64,000 bases of DNA from Xiphias gladius (Eukaryota; Chordata; Actinopteri; Istiophoriformes; Xiphiidae). Positions 1 to 12,837 of this stretch are shown one piece after another (position 1 is the stretch's first letter; every line of letters begins with the position of its first letter). The stretch is taken from the NCBI RefSeq assembly GCF_016859285.1, contig NC_053414.1, forward strand, positions 24,894,530 through 24,958,529. Reading direction: 5' to 3'. Both the position numbers and the translations under genes were made by a program. The notes below the pieces were generated by a model that was given only the letters and a program-made list of their open reading frames with translations, was not told the DNA's origin and did no database searches.

Positions 1-1439
1 AAATGGTCATTAGAACATCTACAATTCCATCTGCTGATGAAGATTATAAATGATTGAAAGCTCCAGAATGGCTACTAAATACACCTAGTGGTGAGATTGT
101 TTTCTCAACATTTACAAGTGTTTTATAGAGCCGGCATAAGCTATTGATAAAAACAAATTTTAGCTGTGAGAACTCAATTTGGCTGGTGTTTTTATCTCTT
201 CTACGGATAACATTGCATTAATAAATTATGGTAATATAATATTGAATGCTCATGGGTTTCCCACTTCCTAATAACTCATCTAGTCTGCAGTTACAAATGG
301 TAATACTGTAGATGGATTGTTCTGTAGCTCTTGTACAGAAGGTAAGTGGTCAAATTGTCCATTGGAGATGTCTTTGAGTCTCATGCTGTGGGAGGATTTA
401 TTAACATGAATAAAGCCATCTATTGAACCCTTCATAAAGAGTTTTTCATTCTGGGAATGACTGATTGGGAGCTGATAACTCAAGAACAGACAACATGTGA
501 CCTTGTGACAGCCTAAGGGACATATTTAAAACAACTTTATCTTACACCTTTGTTTTCAATCTACACGCTTGCAACTCTTAAATATTTCAATCTATGATAT
601 TATTTATTAAACATAATCTTGTTTTCTGTCTCTGGTTCCCACAACAAATGAGACTACAACATGCTCACTTGCCAAAGAGCTCCACATGTAACTGAAACAT
701 TTTTGAGTTAAAACATTTTTAAGTAGCACTGTCCTCTTAGCGGGTGACGGTGCGACCATCACGGCTGCAGTTCTCTGCAAGGGCTGCAAATTTGCCACAC
801 CACGTGACGCTGTATGGCAAATGTGGGAGTCATACAATATGTTGAAGGATGGGGAAGTGGCGCTGCACGCTCTCTCATCCCTCCGCACTGCCTTTAGGCT
901 GGCTGATCCATCTCTCAGCCCCTGCAGAAGGGCCCGGCAGACCCCCAACTGAGGCAGAATGGATAAATGTTGTCACATCCCTGCTTGCCTTTATAGAACA
1001 GAGGAGAGAGAACGGAAGAGAAGAGGGGTCGCCCAGGCCAGCGATGTAAAACATTGACTTATCATATCTGGATTGTTTTGGGGTGTGGTGGGTGTCGCAG
1101 CACTTTTCGGGTGATCCGGGTGATGGAAGGTCAACCTTCGGTCTTGTTGATTTGCTGCTGAATGAGAAATGGATAGGAGGGTCTCAGTCCTGAGAGAGGG
1201 CCACAAACAGCCTGTGTAACTGTTCATATGTACCGTCACCTCCAAACAAAGGGCTCCTTGTCACTGGGACTACAGTATATTTCTGTGGATAATGCCACAA
1301 TATTGTGCACATGTGAAAACACACACTCGCACGCAGGCTCACTCCGCCTCGGGCAGGCAGAAGCTATAAATCAAACAAATAGCATCGCAGTCTGGCGAAG
1401 GAAGCATTCCAACAGATAAAATGCTCTCCCACACAACAA

Positions 1440-1960
1440 AGCCACACTCGCTGCGTAATTAATTGCAACAAATTACCTCTTCCTCTCCCTTTCGGCCCCC
1501 ACCTCGCCTCACAAGCGCACTACACGCTCCTGCGCGCGCGTCTTTGCGGGGGGGGGTGTTATGCGCGCACGCAGCGCACGCTCCAGTGCGCATCGTGGCA
1601 CCGGTGTGTACACACAGACGTGCGCGGCCCGCACCCTTCATAGAAGTGCTTTAATGTGGCTTATTGCAGCGCGCGGTCCCCTTAGCTGTGGAAATATTCG
1701 CTTGACGGATGTGCTTTGTCGCCGGCGCTCCCCGGCGGAGGGCGGCTGTCAGGGAGGAGATGATAACATTAACAGGGAAGCAAGGCGATGACAAATGCCT
1801 GTTATCAGCGAACGAGGCCGGTGACAAATCGGACGGCAGCGCCCAGGCAGCCCCGGCGCGGCGTAATAAAAAAGAAGATGGATGGCACACCCAGGCAGGG
1901 CCCGCGTTAATGCGATTTCCACTGCTCTCCCTGACTCCCAATTAAGGCTGGGGGGTGGGC
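1440..1960. promoter_or_regulatory. Candidate developmental enhancer, CpG-rich block
   Basis: This block stands out from AT-rich surroundings by CpG-rich sequence without simple repeats. It carries several homeodomain-type cores, including GTAATTAATTG near 1456, CGTTAATGCG near 1904 and CAATTAAGG near 1939. There is no splice-supported reading frame; the frames seen on both strands overlap and are short. Position about 22 kb upstream of fgf8 and composition suggest a conserved non-coding element, but conservation could not be tested. An unmethylated CpG island or an unrecognised first exon is possible. Confidence 0.35.
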
Positions 1961-3039
1961 AGGAGCAGGAGAGGAGATAGAGATTGTTTGTCTTTTGAGT
2001 GCGAGAGGAAGGAGAAGGGCTAAGAAGAAAGACTGAGATGCAGATGAGAAGAGGGTTTGGGAGGAGAACTGTAAAAGCCTGAGGGGAAAATGAGTTAGAT
2101 GCAGTTGCATGAAAAGAAGATAGATGTCACCAGGGATGAGGCGAGTGACAGGAACCGAGTGGAGGAACCACAACAGAACATGCAGCTTTAATTGTCTGCA
2201 GAGCCCATCTGCTCCCTCCCTCTCCTCCTCTCTTTCACTCACATCTCAATCAGGGCCATGTCTCAGAGGGAAAGGGCTGTTATGTGTCTCTGTGGCCAGG
2301 TGGAACATCATTAGAGTCTTTCTAACAGCCAGAGTAATGAACAAAAAAAACCCATACCCCTCTCTCTTTTCTCTTCCATTTTGAAATGTCTGGGCAAATT
2401 CTTGCTCTGACAGGTTGGAGCTCCTTGAATCGCAGTATCAGGTGTGTCAGCGCTGGATCAGTCCTGCATGCTCCTGTGGTTTTCTATTGGCTCAAGATTC
2501 AGGGGCTGCTCCCTAAATCAGCTCTTATAAAAACAGAGCTGACAGACCGCCTGTGGCTTATAGGCAGACAGAGCTATAGAGATGAGCTACGGCTCTGTCC
2601 AGGATGATTGTTCCAACTCATCCTGTCCAAGGACCCAGATGTTATCTCTTTGCTAAAATGATAAGCACAGGATATTGAGAAATTACGTCGGGATGAGGGG
2701 GCATCTGTGCCCGAATACCCATGGGCTGCTGTTTTGTCACTCTGACAGTGTTTTGTAAAAGGCTGAGGAAGCTCAGAAGGCTGCAGAAGCAGGGGCCCAT
2801 ATATCTTTTGCTATTACATGCGGGCTAGGAAGAGAGGGTTGAAATGACAATGAAATATAGCCCCGGTTCAAAGGGAGAAAAAGAACAGGGTCTAAAGAGG
2901 AACGCCTGAGTCTCCTCGGGAGCCTGCAGGGGCTGTGCTCCAAATCAGAGACAGATGCACAGCAGTCCCAGACACTAACCCTGTACTATACTGCAAGAAC
3001 ACAGAGGTGAAAAGGAGGAGATACTGTATGTGGTTCAGA

Positions 3040-3864
3040 GTAGGAAGTCCTTAGAGAGAACAGCCTCGCTGTGCCTTTGCTGATATTAGTCTGAAAGAAC
3101 AAGGAGAAATTAGAGCCCTGCAGGGGAAGGAGCAGTAGGAAAAGAGAAGGAGAGGAGGAGGCGGGGGTAAAAGTCCAAACTCGGCAAGGACCCCTGCATC
3201 ATTAAGTTGTCAAGTGGATGGGAGGCCCCGAAATATGACTTGGAGTTATTGCTGGGGCCTTGGCTGATGATATAAGAATTACAGTACATGGATCATAGCC
3301 GGATCGATAGGTAGACAAAGTCATTATGGAGGGGCTAGAGTTCAATGCCTCCCTGGGGCCGGGAGCGGGAACAGAGGGCTTATATTTATCACCACACACA
3401 CACACACAACACACAGGTGGGTAGCTATATTTTGCTTGTTGCTCTTATTTCCAAAGCTATCTGTTCCAGCTGTACTGTTGGCTTAAGTCATCTGTGCGTG
3501 CAGAAAAGGATCTCAGCATATGCTTCTTGCCCTGGCATTTGTCTATAATTGTCAGCATGTTTACGCCCTGTGACGGATGTCCGTACATATGTGTGTTTAC
3601 AGGTAAGCTAAATGTCTCGGTGCATGCACATCAGTCAGCAGTGAACATTTGTCCTTCCTCACTCTCTGTCTTTGCAGCAGAGGGAAGCAGAGGGATGGGG
3701 AGCACGAGCAGGGCAGCATCGATCCTCTCTGTGCCGAGAGAAATTAGGCATGAAATTAAAGCTCCCATCAAAGGCCAGGGCTGGCACTGTCACCTGATCC
3801 AGCACTATTTATACTCCCAGGAGATGATGATGATGTGTCCATCACACTGATGATAACAGGACAG

Positions 3865-3913
<49 letters not shown>

Positions 3914-4110
3914 GTGGAGAAAGAGAGTCTCTCCCCTCCATCCGCCACTGACCTGCCATTATTTATACTGCCAGGGCCCAAGTGCAAGGTTAGCGTCAGC
4001 CTGAGCCCCCATAAATCACCACTCTGCTGGATGGAGAGAGGCCGGGGTTGAAGCCTCTCGCAGCCAACCTGTGCTGATGAGAGAGTATTTATAGATCGGG
4101 AAGGAGAGAG
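3040..4110. promoter_or_regulatory. Candidate regulatory block around a GA repeat
   Basis: This is repeat-poor sequence interrupted only by a GA microsatellite at 3863-3910. The motif TATTTATACT followed by a C/G-rich word recurs near 3809 and 3961, and AGTATTTAT recurs near 4084 and 4201, giving an irregular series of AT-rich boxes. No coding potential is supported. It could be a conserved enhancer cluster of fgf8 or an ancient duplicated element; an alignment is needed. Confidence 0.3.
3863..3910. repeat. (GA)n microsatellite
   Basis: An almost pure GA dinucleotide run of about 45 bases. It produces spurious Ser/Leu-rich open frames on the minus strand. Confidence 0.95.
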
Positions 4111-5016
4111 GTAGGGAAAAGTGTGAGGACGGAAGAGGCAGGATGTGTGTCTCAGTGGCTTGTAAAGAAGTGTGCGCACGGAAATACAGACGTGATGGAA
4201 AGTATTTATCTAACTGCCTGTGAATCCACTTGTCCGTTACAAATCCAACTTCAGCACATAAGCTAAGCCGTTCCTCTGCAGTGATGTAAAGTCATATAGT
4301 GCAGAGCCCTCATGGAGTTGTGAAGAACCCAGGAGACAGTAGGGGGAGCCAAGTAACCGCATATCAGACCCCATATGTTCAGTTTGCTGCTTCCCCCACG
4401 CTCACACACTTTGACTTGATAGAAAAAGCTAAATTGCTTTTGACTTAACCATGAGGTAGAGACAGCCATTTTGCACATGGATGCTTCATCAAAATGATTA
4501 GAAATTCAAAACATCCATATCAAATCCACCATTTTGAAGTCACACACTTTTTCTCTAGTCACATGCAGTTATGTGCAGTGCCTGCCAAGCGCAGTGTTTT
4601 GACAGCAGTAAAGCGGGCCCAGCATGGTGCCGTAATGACCAGTGGCCAGAGATTGTCCAGGTTAAACGCTGGTTTTGTTCAACCACAAGATGACCGGGTG
4701 TCCCTCTGTCGCACTTTTTTCTCCTCGGCCCTTTGCATGCTGCTGGTTTGATGCACGGCGTCCACCTCTCCAGCAAAAATAAAAACCGTGGCACTACGCC
4801 CGATTTTGAAGAAAGATTTAGTTAAAAAGATGGTTTTCAGGATCACTGTAGATCCTGTTAGTGCTCATACTGTATGTAGTGTGAAAGTGATTTGAATGAT
4901 AGAGTTAGACTTGGGGCTCTGTTAATTGGTGAATCAATCTGAAAGCGTGAAATAATTATACTAATAGTGGAGGGATTTTCATGTGCAGTGTGTGTGTGTG
5001 TGTGTGTGAACAGGGG

Positions 5017-5085
5017 CAGCACTAGCCTGGAGGTCAGAAAAGCAGGCTTGTCATTGGTTCAAATCCAAGTTGGCTGGGTTTGGAA
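5017..5085 (+). repeat. tRNA-derived SINE head (probable)
   Basis: The stretch reads GGGGCAGCACTAGCCTGG and then, about 30 bases on, GGTTCAAATCC. These resemble the A-box region and B-box of a tRNA-derived RNA polymerase III promoter in fish SINEs. The A box is degraded and no full tRNA cloverleaf can be made, so this is not a tRNA gene. Confidence 0.5.
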
Positions 5086-6250
5086 AAAGAGTTGGAGAGT
5101 AACTAAGCACATTTACTAAGGCACTGAACCCTTTTGGAAATATTTTACTCACTTATTTACTGGTAAATAAGTATTTTACTTTCTTTATTATATTCTCAGA
5201 CACTTCAATACTTTTAGTAGAGTACTAGATTTCAGAGGGAGATATTGTATTTTTGACTCCAATACATTTATTTGACAGCTGTACCAATTTTACAGAGTAC
5301 ATAAGGCTTAAAAAATACCATTAAATATTAGCTCATGTATGATGCACTGCTGGAGTTTACAAAGCCAGTGTGACAAATAGGAATGTGTTGGCTGAATTAT
5401 TACAGATCCATAAGCTATTTTCTCTCCATTACAGGGAGGCAAAGTCGGTAAATCAGTCTTCAGTTTGTTGGGATTTGAGCTGAGAATTAAGATTAATTTG
5501 AATAATTTGGGAAAATGCCAAATATTTGCTGTTTTTAGCTTCTCAATATGAGGATTTGCATTTTTCTTTGCAGTATCTTAATTTTTGGGTTTTGGACTGT
5601 AGGGCTGACACAACAAGCTATTTGAACATGCAGGCTTGGTTTGAATTACTTGTGATGGGTTTTTTTTTCTTTCTTGCTGTTTTCAAACATTTGACCCGCT
5701 ATACAATTAGTTGGTTAATTGAAAAAAATAACTGGGAAGTTAATCAATAATAGAAAAAGGCGTTTGTCAGTTGTTTAGTAATATCATTTCCTAAGAGAAA
5801 ATCTGCATTTTTTTCAAAACCAAGCCCCCAATGTCCTTTCACCTGATTACCGTCCTTTAAAAATCTGCAACACCATCAGTTTGTGTTGTAGTTAAACCAG
5901 TGATACTGTAGTATTACAGCTTAACAATAATGTTGCATTGTTACAGAGACAAACGAATTTCTTCATGATGTATGCTTTTACTTTTTGTACTTTAGTACAG
6001 TTTACCATAAATCTTTTACTTGGATGCAGATATTTTTACTTTTAACTGAAGTTTTAATACATTATGCATTAATATTTTTAGAATAAAAAGAACTTCTCTG
6101 TCATCCATTTTTCCTGAACTATAAACGTTATAAATAACTCAGTAATATGTCAAATGTATTTTTTATTTTCGGTTCAAATTAATTAGTTTGAATCTTAAAT
6201 GTCAGTTGTATAAGTTGGATAATAAAGTAATTTTGAAAACTTTGAGTAGT
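5086..6250. repeat. Dispersed fish repeat with ACTTTTACT-type words
   Basis: The segments 5086-5310 and about 5937-6070 match the two ends of a dispersed teleost repeat rich in TACTTTTACT and ACTCCACTACATTT-like words, for example TTTCAGAGGGAGATATTGTA near 5231 and TTTATTTGACAGCTG near 5268. A second copy lies at 32640-33075. The middle part is diverged or holds an insertion. No coding capacity is seen, and the class is not known to me. Confidence 0.6.
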
Positions 6251-6721
6251 AACACATTCACATAAATACACTGATGACAAATCTTTCTGCACATAAACTC
6301 TGGTATTGTAACGAACGTACTTCCACAATCACAAGAAAAACCCCCACCCATTGCTGTCCACCATTACAGTCTCCCCACCCAAACACTCCTCCTCGGGACA
6401 CGAAGGTCAGCATGGCAGATAGGAGGGGTGTTTGATCGATAAGCACCACCCACCCCTCAGCTCACCGACAGCTCCTGTCAAGTATTCGGCAGGATTCGTA
6501 TCAAATGGATCAACCCTTTACCCCCCTGACCCACCACCACCACCGCCTGCCCCCCCCCGACTTTAAAGGGGAACTGTCACTAACTGCCACTGTCACATAC
6601 CAGTCAGGTGCTTTCAACACACTGATAATGTGCCAAGGAATTTCACCATGACTGTTATCCCAACTGTACGGGGGAGGATGTGTGTGTGTTAGGAGGGGAG
6701 ATGTTGAAAGTTGTTCTGTAT

Positions 6722-6760
6722 TGTGTGTGTGTGTGTGTGTGTGTCTGTGTGTGTATGTGT
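6722..6760. repeat. (GT)n microsatellite
   Basis: A GT dinucleotide run with a few interruptions (CTGT, ATGT). Confidence 0.9.
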
Positions 6761-7220
6761 GACCACTGTGACCCAATTTTCTGCTCATCGTTTCAGATCA
6801 AGCTACAAAAAGCTGCATATTTTGTTTGATCTTGCAATATTTTGTATCTTTTCTATGGAGAAAAGTGCCAGAAAGTTAAGAGTCTAGACCCAAACCTGCA
6901 CAAAATCATCATATGTGGAAAAAACTAACTAGCTGAGATGAGTTATGAGGCTGGAGACCTATAGTTTGAGTTTTCCTTTTTCAGATGCGCCTTGTTAAAA
7001 GAGACCTGTCACCAGAGGAAAGGTGCTCCTCAGTGACCCACATCACAGATGTTGGAGGTGGAAGAGTCCTGTGTCTGAAGTCTGCGAAAAGTATGTTTGT
7101 GTGTCCTACACCCATCATAAGACCTGCATTCTTAGGTTCTTAACACATTGACGACTGTGTCCTTAAACTGAGACGCAGCTAAGGGGGCTGCAGGCTCACA
7201 GAGTTGGTGTTTGTGTGTCT

Positions 7221-7260
7221 TCGAGTGTGTGTGTGTGTGTGTGTGTGTGTGGGGGGGGGG
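7221..7260. repeat. (GT)n followed by a G run
   Basis: A GT dinucleotide run passes directly into about ten consecutive G residues. A second G run of about 14 lies at 7939-7952. Confidence 0.9.
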
Positions 7261-8279
7261 TTAAAGGGGTGACAAGGAGATAGTGTCGCTGATTGACACG
7301 TGAAGAGCAACTAAAAAACGCTCCCCCTTGGAATGCGACAATCTCCCAGCATCCCATGTTGCTCTGCGTCCGACAGTGAATTGTTAAAAGCATTCCTGGC
7401 AGTTGGGGTGAGGGTGAAAAGAGGGTGAAAGGAGACGGTCTGGTGCTAAAAGAGGAGTTTGTTTACCCCTAAAGAGGATGAATCGTATCCTAACTACCTC
7501 GCAACATAATAACCTAGAAAAGATTAAGATGGAGGACTAGAAGTAGATAGTGGACTAGAAAAGATTCCAGTTTATTTCACAGTATCTCATGTTACTGACA
7601 TTTCAGAAGTCACAGGAATCCTAGCTTCCATTAGTTCTCATCTTTTCTCTTTTAAAACAAGTCAACCCAACAATCCACATTTTAACTGAGGACAGTGGTT
7701 CAAAAGAGGCTTGGTGGTCCCTGAGCTCCTGCGGTCACATAGCTACACCCCCACCCCGCCGTCCCAAACCCACCCACTGAGGCAGGCAAGGTGATGGTGG
7801 TCGCACTATGAGGCGAGGTCCTTTTGGAGCAGTAGGTTAAACCGACCGCACGACTGGGGCAAAAGGCCCCGGCTTACAAGGTCTAATTGGTTCCACAGGT
7901 TGCAGACTACAGAGGAAAGAGGGGAACAGGGAAGAGGAGGGGGGGGGGGGGGTGTAACAGCAGGGAGCAGGGAGACAGATAAATGGTAGGAGAAGAGAGT
8001 AAGGAGGGTAAAGGAAGGAGGAATGGGGGGGCATAGAAGACAGAGATAGAAAATGAGTTTGGAGATGGAAAAGACAGGAAAGATACAAAGTAAGGAAGAG
8101 AAGGAGAGATAGGTTAAATATGAAGACAATGAGAAGAGTGGAGGGGTCCTGTTTCCATGACGCAACTGCTGGGTTTGACATTGACTTTTACTGCAGTATA
8201 AATACTGGCTTTGTCAGGGAGAGCTGGCAGAATAAGATGACAGCTTACAGTGTACATAACAGTGTACATAAGTAACATA

Positions 8280-8770
8280 ATATTAGATAGATAGATAGCA
8301 TTTTTAATGTGTACTATGTTCACAATCTTGGGTTAGTGTGTTAGCATGCTAGCTTTTGCTAATTAGTACTAAACACATAGTACACATAAGGTTGATGGGA
8401 ATGTAATCAGTTTTCCAGGCATTTAGTCATAAACCACATTATTTTTGACAAATTAAAACTGACCTGATGGTGGTGCTATGTGGAAAGTGAAAGACAAAAG
8501 TTTTTACAATTCATCCTGAAGAGAACATAAATATCTTTATCAAATTCTATGGCAACTCATCCATCAGTTGTCTAGACCTTTCACTTAAAACCACATATCA
8601 ACCTCATGGTTGTGCTAAGGGAAAAGTCAGGGGATCACCAAAGTCATTGAGAGTCATCCTCTGGAGACGATGAATGTCTGGACTGTATTTCATAGCAATA
8701 CATCCAATAGTTGTTGAGATTAAGTATTGGACCAACTGACCAATGGACTGATATAGGCGTCCCCCTATAT
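8280..8770. repeat. Dispersed fish repeat with internal tandem units
   Basis: This matches a repeat I recognise from many percomorph genomes, beginning with words such as GTGTTAGCATGCTAGC and later CATCCAATAGTTGTTGAGAT. It contains two diverged direct copies of one unit (about 8455-8585 and 8600-8730), each with an AACTCATCC/TACATCC-ATAGTTGT-type word, a GGTGCTA/TGTGCTA box and a CATCCT-GA box. No open frame spans it. Its transposon class is unknown to me; it could be the tail of a retroelement. Confidence 0.65.
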
Positions 8771-10397
8771 TGCCATAATATTCAAATATTAAATCTAATT
8801 TATCAGAAGGGATTTTTCTTTTCAATTTGTAAATCAAATGTGTGTCCAATAAAGAAGATATGAAAAGTTATGAGTTCTTATTAATTATGTTCACATAGGT
8901 TTTTTTTAAAAATTCCTCCAGTATATTGAGAAGCCCCTATGTTTGTATTTACCATGATGCTCTTCATGCACCCTGTCCAACAGAAACTTGTATGTTGTCT
9001 AGTGACAAGTGGTCAAGTGATCCATTTTTTAATTTTGTTTAGAGAGCAGGGTCAGATACAGAACGACATCCCTGGAGCTGGAAGACCTTCATCAGGGCAA
9101 ATACTTATTTTTATTCCTGGAGGTTTAAACTTAATCCTTTGGAGGTTTAATCCTTAATCCTATGGATTAAAAGTAACACTGTCTGTTAATTTATTGGACA
9201 TGGACTTTGGACATCAATGGGGTTCTGCTTACTCAGAGCGAAGTTCTGATATATCATTTTTAGAGAAATGTTGAAAGAGGTTACTGTAAATTCCAGAACT
9301 CGCTATAACCCAATACATTTGATATGTACTATAGATAGACTGTTTTCTTTCTAGTCCTAATTTCAAGGCATCACATAAAGTTATTAACTGTAATGAGTTA
9401 ATAAGCCTTTAGAGCAAAAAATAAAAGGTCTCTAAGGTGAGGCACATTGGTGAGCTAGTAATTTGTTGTGATGATGTTTTCTCTGATAGGTTCATATTAT
9501 TTGTTAATACGGTCTATGTGACAATTAACAGGTCGACTCAATCGTCAGAAAACCACATCTTAAAGCCTAAAAGCTGTGATGCCATTGAGAAGTAAAATCT
9601 GGAACTGTTCAGCAGAAGAGGGAGCGACTTTGCAAGTCCTGAGAGTATTTATTTCTTTTTATACTCTGACGAACTTTAGTCTGTATTATTGGTAGTTATT
9701 AGGCAGAAAATGGTATTCCCAGAAAAATCACCATGGGTGCTGTCACACCAAAGGAAATCTTACAAGCCTTTTAATCTAGTTAGGGCTCTAAAAATATTAT
9801 TTTTCTCAAAAAGAAGGTTGCAAAAATCTGCCAGTGGGGAGAAGCAATTTAACATATCTTCATTGTAAATACAGATAGAACATACTTACATTTCTTGAAA
9901 GGTTTTCTTAAATTAATGCATTTGATACTACTGGAGCAATGTGCCCTGATTTATACTTAAATATTGTTTCCTGTTTCAAGTCAGTTTCAGACACAGTCAC
10001 ACTAAACTGGGGAAGAAAAATGGAATTACTCTCAATTTCACATTTTTGAGAAAAATAGGATTTCCTTGTTAACATACACTTTTTTCCATTGCAGACACCT
10101 TCACCATATTGCATAGTTCATTCTTTTATGGAGCAGGTCAAACTTTACATCTCCACGGCCTTTGTCCTAGACTGTCTAGACCATAGTAATAATACATATA
10201 AATTCCTTACGTGAGTGGCATTCCCATTTGATGTAAAGTGATCTGCTGTGTGCTTGCCAGGACTGAAGGAACAAGATCACTGACACTATTCTTGTTATAC
10301 AATTTATTTGATGGAGTCACTAAGTTTCATTGTTCTAAATCCTTGTGTTTTTGTACATGATACTGCAGCTGTAAAAATGGAGTGAAAAGCACCAATG

Positions 10398-10430
<33 letters not shown>
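10398..10430. repeat. (GT)n microsatellite
   Basis: A pure GT dinucleotide run of about 30 bases. Confidence 0.95.
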
Positions 10431-10431
<1 letters not shown>

Positions 10432-10981
10432 ATAAAAAGCCTCTATGAAGCTCCTCATTCCTAGGTTTTATTCACTGAAACATCACATGACCAAAAAAAG
10501 AATTTTATCTTTCTATTATCTCAAAATAGGCTGTTTTTCCCAATGTACGCACTTTCAGCCAAGTTATAGTACAGCTGCAGTCATGTCTAAACTATTATGA
10601 TCCAGATGTACTGAAGAGTACAGATGTTAAATGGTATGTTCATAGATGTGCTATGAATGTGTCAAATATCTAGTAAATGCAAGGCTTTACCACATCTTTT
10701 AAATTAAAAAGAACTTCAAATAATGTAAAATCTGGTTTCTCAACTATGTGTCAGGACTTTAAACGGGTTATTGGACTCTATCCCGACATATTTATAGAGC
10801 CCAAACCCATCCAGCAATTCAACGAAGTAATGAGAGCAACACTGCATCTAGGCTGGCTATAAGGACAGTTGTCTCACCAATGGGGCTGTTAACTTTAGCA
10901 GAGGCAAGAGTGTAGTGATCACAGATTTAAACATTAGTGAGCAGACTAGTCTGTGTGTGCGCACTATGGTGTTTTGTCATC

Positions 10982-11478
10982 AAAGGAATAATTTCTGGAG
11001 AGTTAGAGGAAAAAGATTGATACCACTTCCATGTCTGTACGTAAAATATGAAGCTACAGTCAGCAGTTCGCTTAGCTTATTAAAGGTTGGAAACAGGGAA
11101 ACAACTAGCATGGCTCTGTCCAAGTAACAAAATCCACCTACCAGCCCCTCTACAACTCACTAATTAAGACATTATATCTTGTTTGTTTCTTGGCCCGGCA
11201 CAGTGACAGAATTACTGTGCCTGGTGGTTTTACTTCCCATAAAACCACAACTCATTATTTTTACACTTTGGTTCTTGTACCAAATTAACAAATGAAATAT
11301 AATGTGTTTGTGAGGTTCAGACGTGCCGGTAGGCATATTGTTGCCTTTGGGCTGAGCCAGGCTGTTTCCCCCTGTTTCCTGCCTTTATGCTATAAGTTAA
11401 GCTAACTTGCTGCTGGCTCCAGCTTCATATTTACAGTACAAGAACAAGAGTGGTATCGATATCAAACTACTCCTTTAA
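10982..11478. mobile_element. Palindromic non-autonomous DNA element, copy A
   Basis: One of three copies of a palindromic fish element. The left arm carries CTAGCATGGCTCTGTCC near 11105 and CATTATATCTTGTTTGTTT near 11170. The right arm carries the inverse, with CTGTTTCC and TTATGCTATAAGTTAAGCTAA near 11388, and ends GGTATCGATATC. The arms pair as long terminal inverted repeats with no transposase between them, so movement would need an outside enzyme. Relatives are at 12838-13400 and 19639-20084. Confidence 0.7.
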
Positions 11479-12837
11479 CACTTACACTTTTACATACAGT
11501 GACACTGTTATTAGCCTGCTTCTTGTTCATATTTGTTGCACGCACTGGTGAAAAGCAAACTATTCTGTAGGAGGCAAGCATCAGTCCAGCCTAAGACAGT
11601 GATTCATGTTTGTGAAGATGATTTGCTGGGCTGGATAGGAAGTGTGTATACTCAGTCATCAGCTGGCTCCTGGTCTTTGGGATGGGATGAGACATTTTAT
11701 CAATCCCAAGTGGATCCCGGAGTTGGAATACATAAAAGATTAAATAGTTTTAAAAAATTAAAAGCGACATCTTAATGGTATATTTATAGAATCTTTATTG
11801 TTTGGGTTAATCATATAAACCTTTATGTCCTCTTGAATGTGAACATTTTAAGGGTTTTTTGGGACACAAAGGGTTAAGGCCTAAGTTGGTTGGAAGAGAT
11901 AGGGGCTGAGAGCAGCCCATGAATCCTCCAGTCTCTGCAGGCACAGCATGGTAAAATAATTAAGCTTGCCTTTGAAGGGGACTAAACAAACATAACAGCA
12001 CTCAACACCAACCCAGTCCACTCTCTACTACTTTTTTTCCCCCCTGCTTTAAAGTGGACTTTCCTTCTCTGCTTTCTCACTCTGTTATCAGCCATACTCA
12101 GCCCCCTGTGCCAACAGCCGCCCCCTCCACCCATATTTCTCATCCCTCCATCTTCCTTTTTTGTTTCACATTTTGCGGTCTCGCTCTCCTGGGGAGGAAG
12201 GGTGGAGAGTAGGAAGGAGGGAGGAGAGCGAGAAGGACCAGGTGATTCACAGGTCAGTTTTTTACATCTTTTACAGTTGGCTTTAAACTGAGGGGGAACT
12301 GGTGCTGCTGGAATACTTAACTACTAATCCACAAGTGTTATGATACTATTAAAGTTCCCTCTGTTAAGTGGCCTTTAAAACACTTGACAGTAAGGGAATG
12401 GAAAACGTGTGACTTGATTCTTCTTGGTATTTTAGGTAATATCGATGTTGTTTTAATGCAAAAGAACGGGAAATTATCTGTCGTCACAGAGCATTTTTGT
12501 ACTTTTGGTATTTTTTGCACGAATGACATGAAAAAGTGTAATATTGCTACTGTATGGTCATGTCTTTTTATATATAATTTTGTTATGTATTAAAGAAGAA
12601 GAAGATGATGATGATGAAAAGACAGCAAAGATATAGTGTGCTGTCTGATTCAGGATACTATGAAGAAAGCAGTACAATTAGCAGTAGCAATATGTTTCAA
12701 AATATACCCAGTTTAATAAACGTGTGCCTCTTGTGGGGTATACAAGCTGACAGAAACTAATTTAAAAGAATGTTTTGCCATTTTCGGAAAAAGTTTAAAT
12801 AGTTAAAACTTCTCACACAGAATCACAGTAGATGTTA

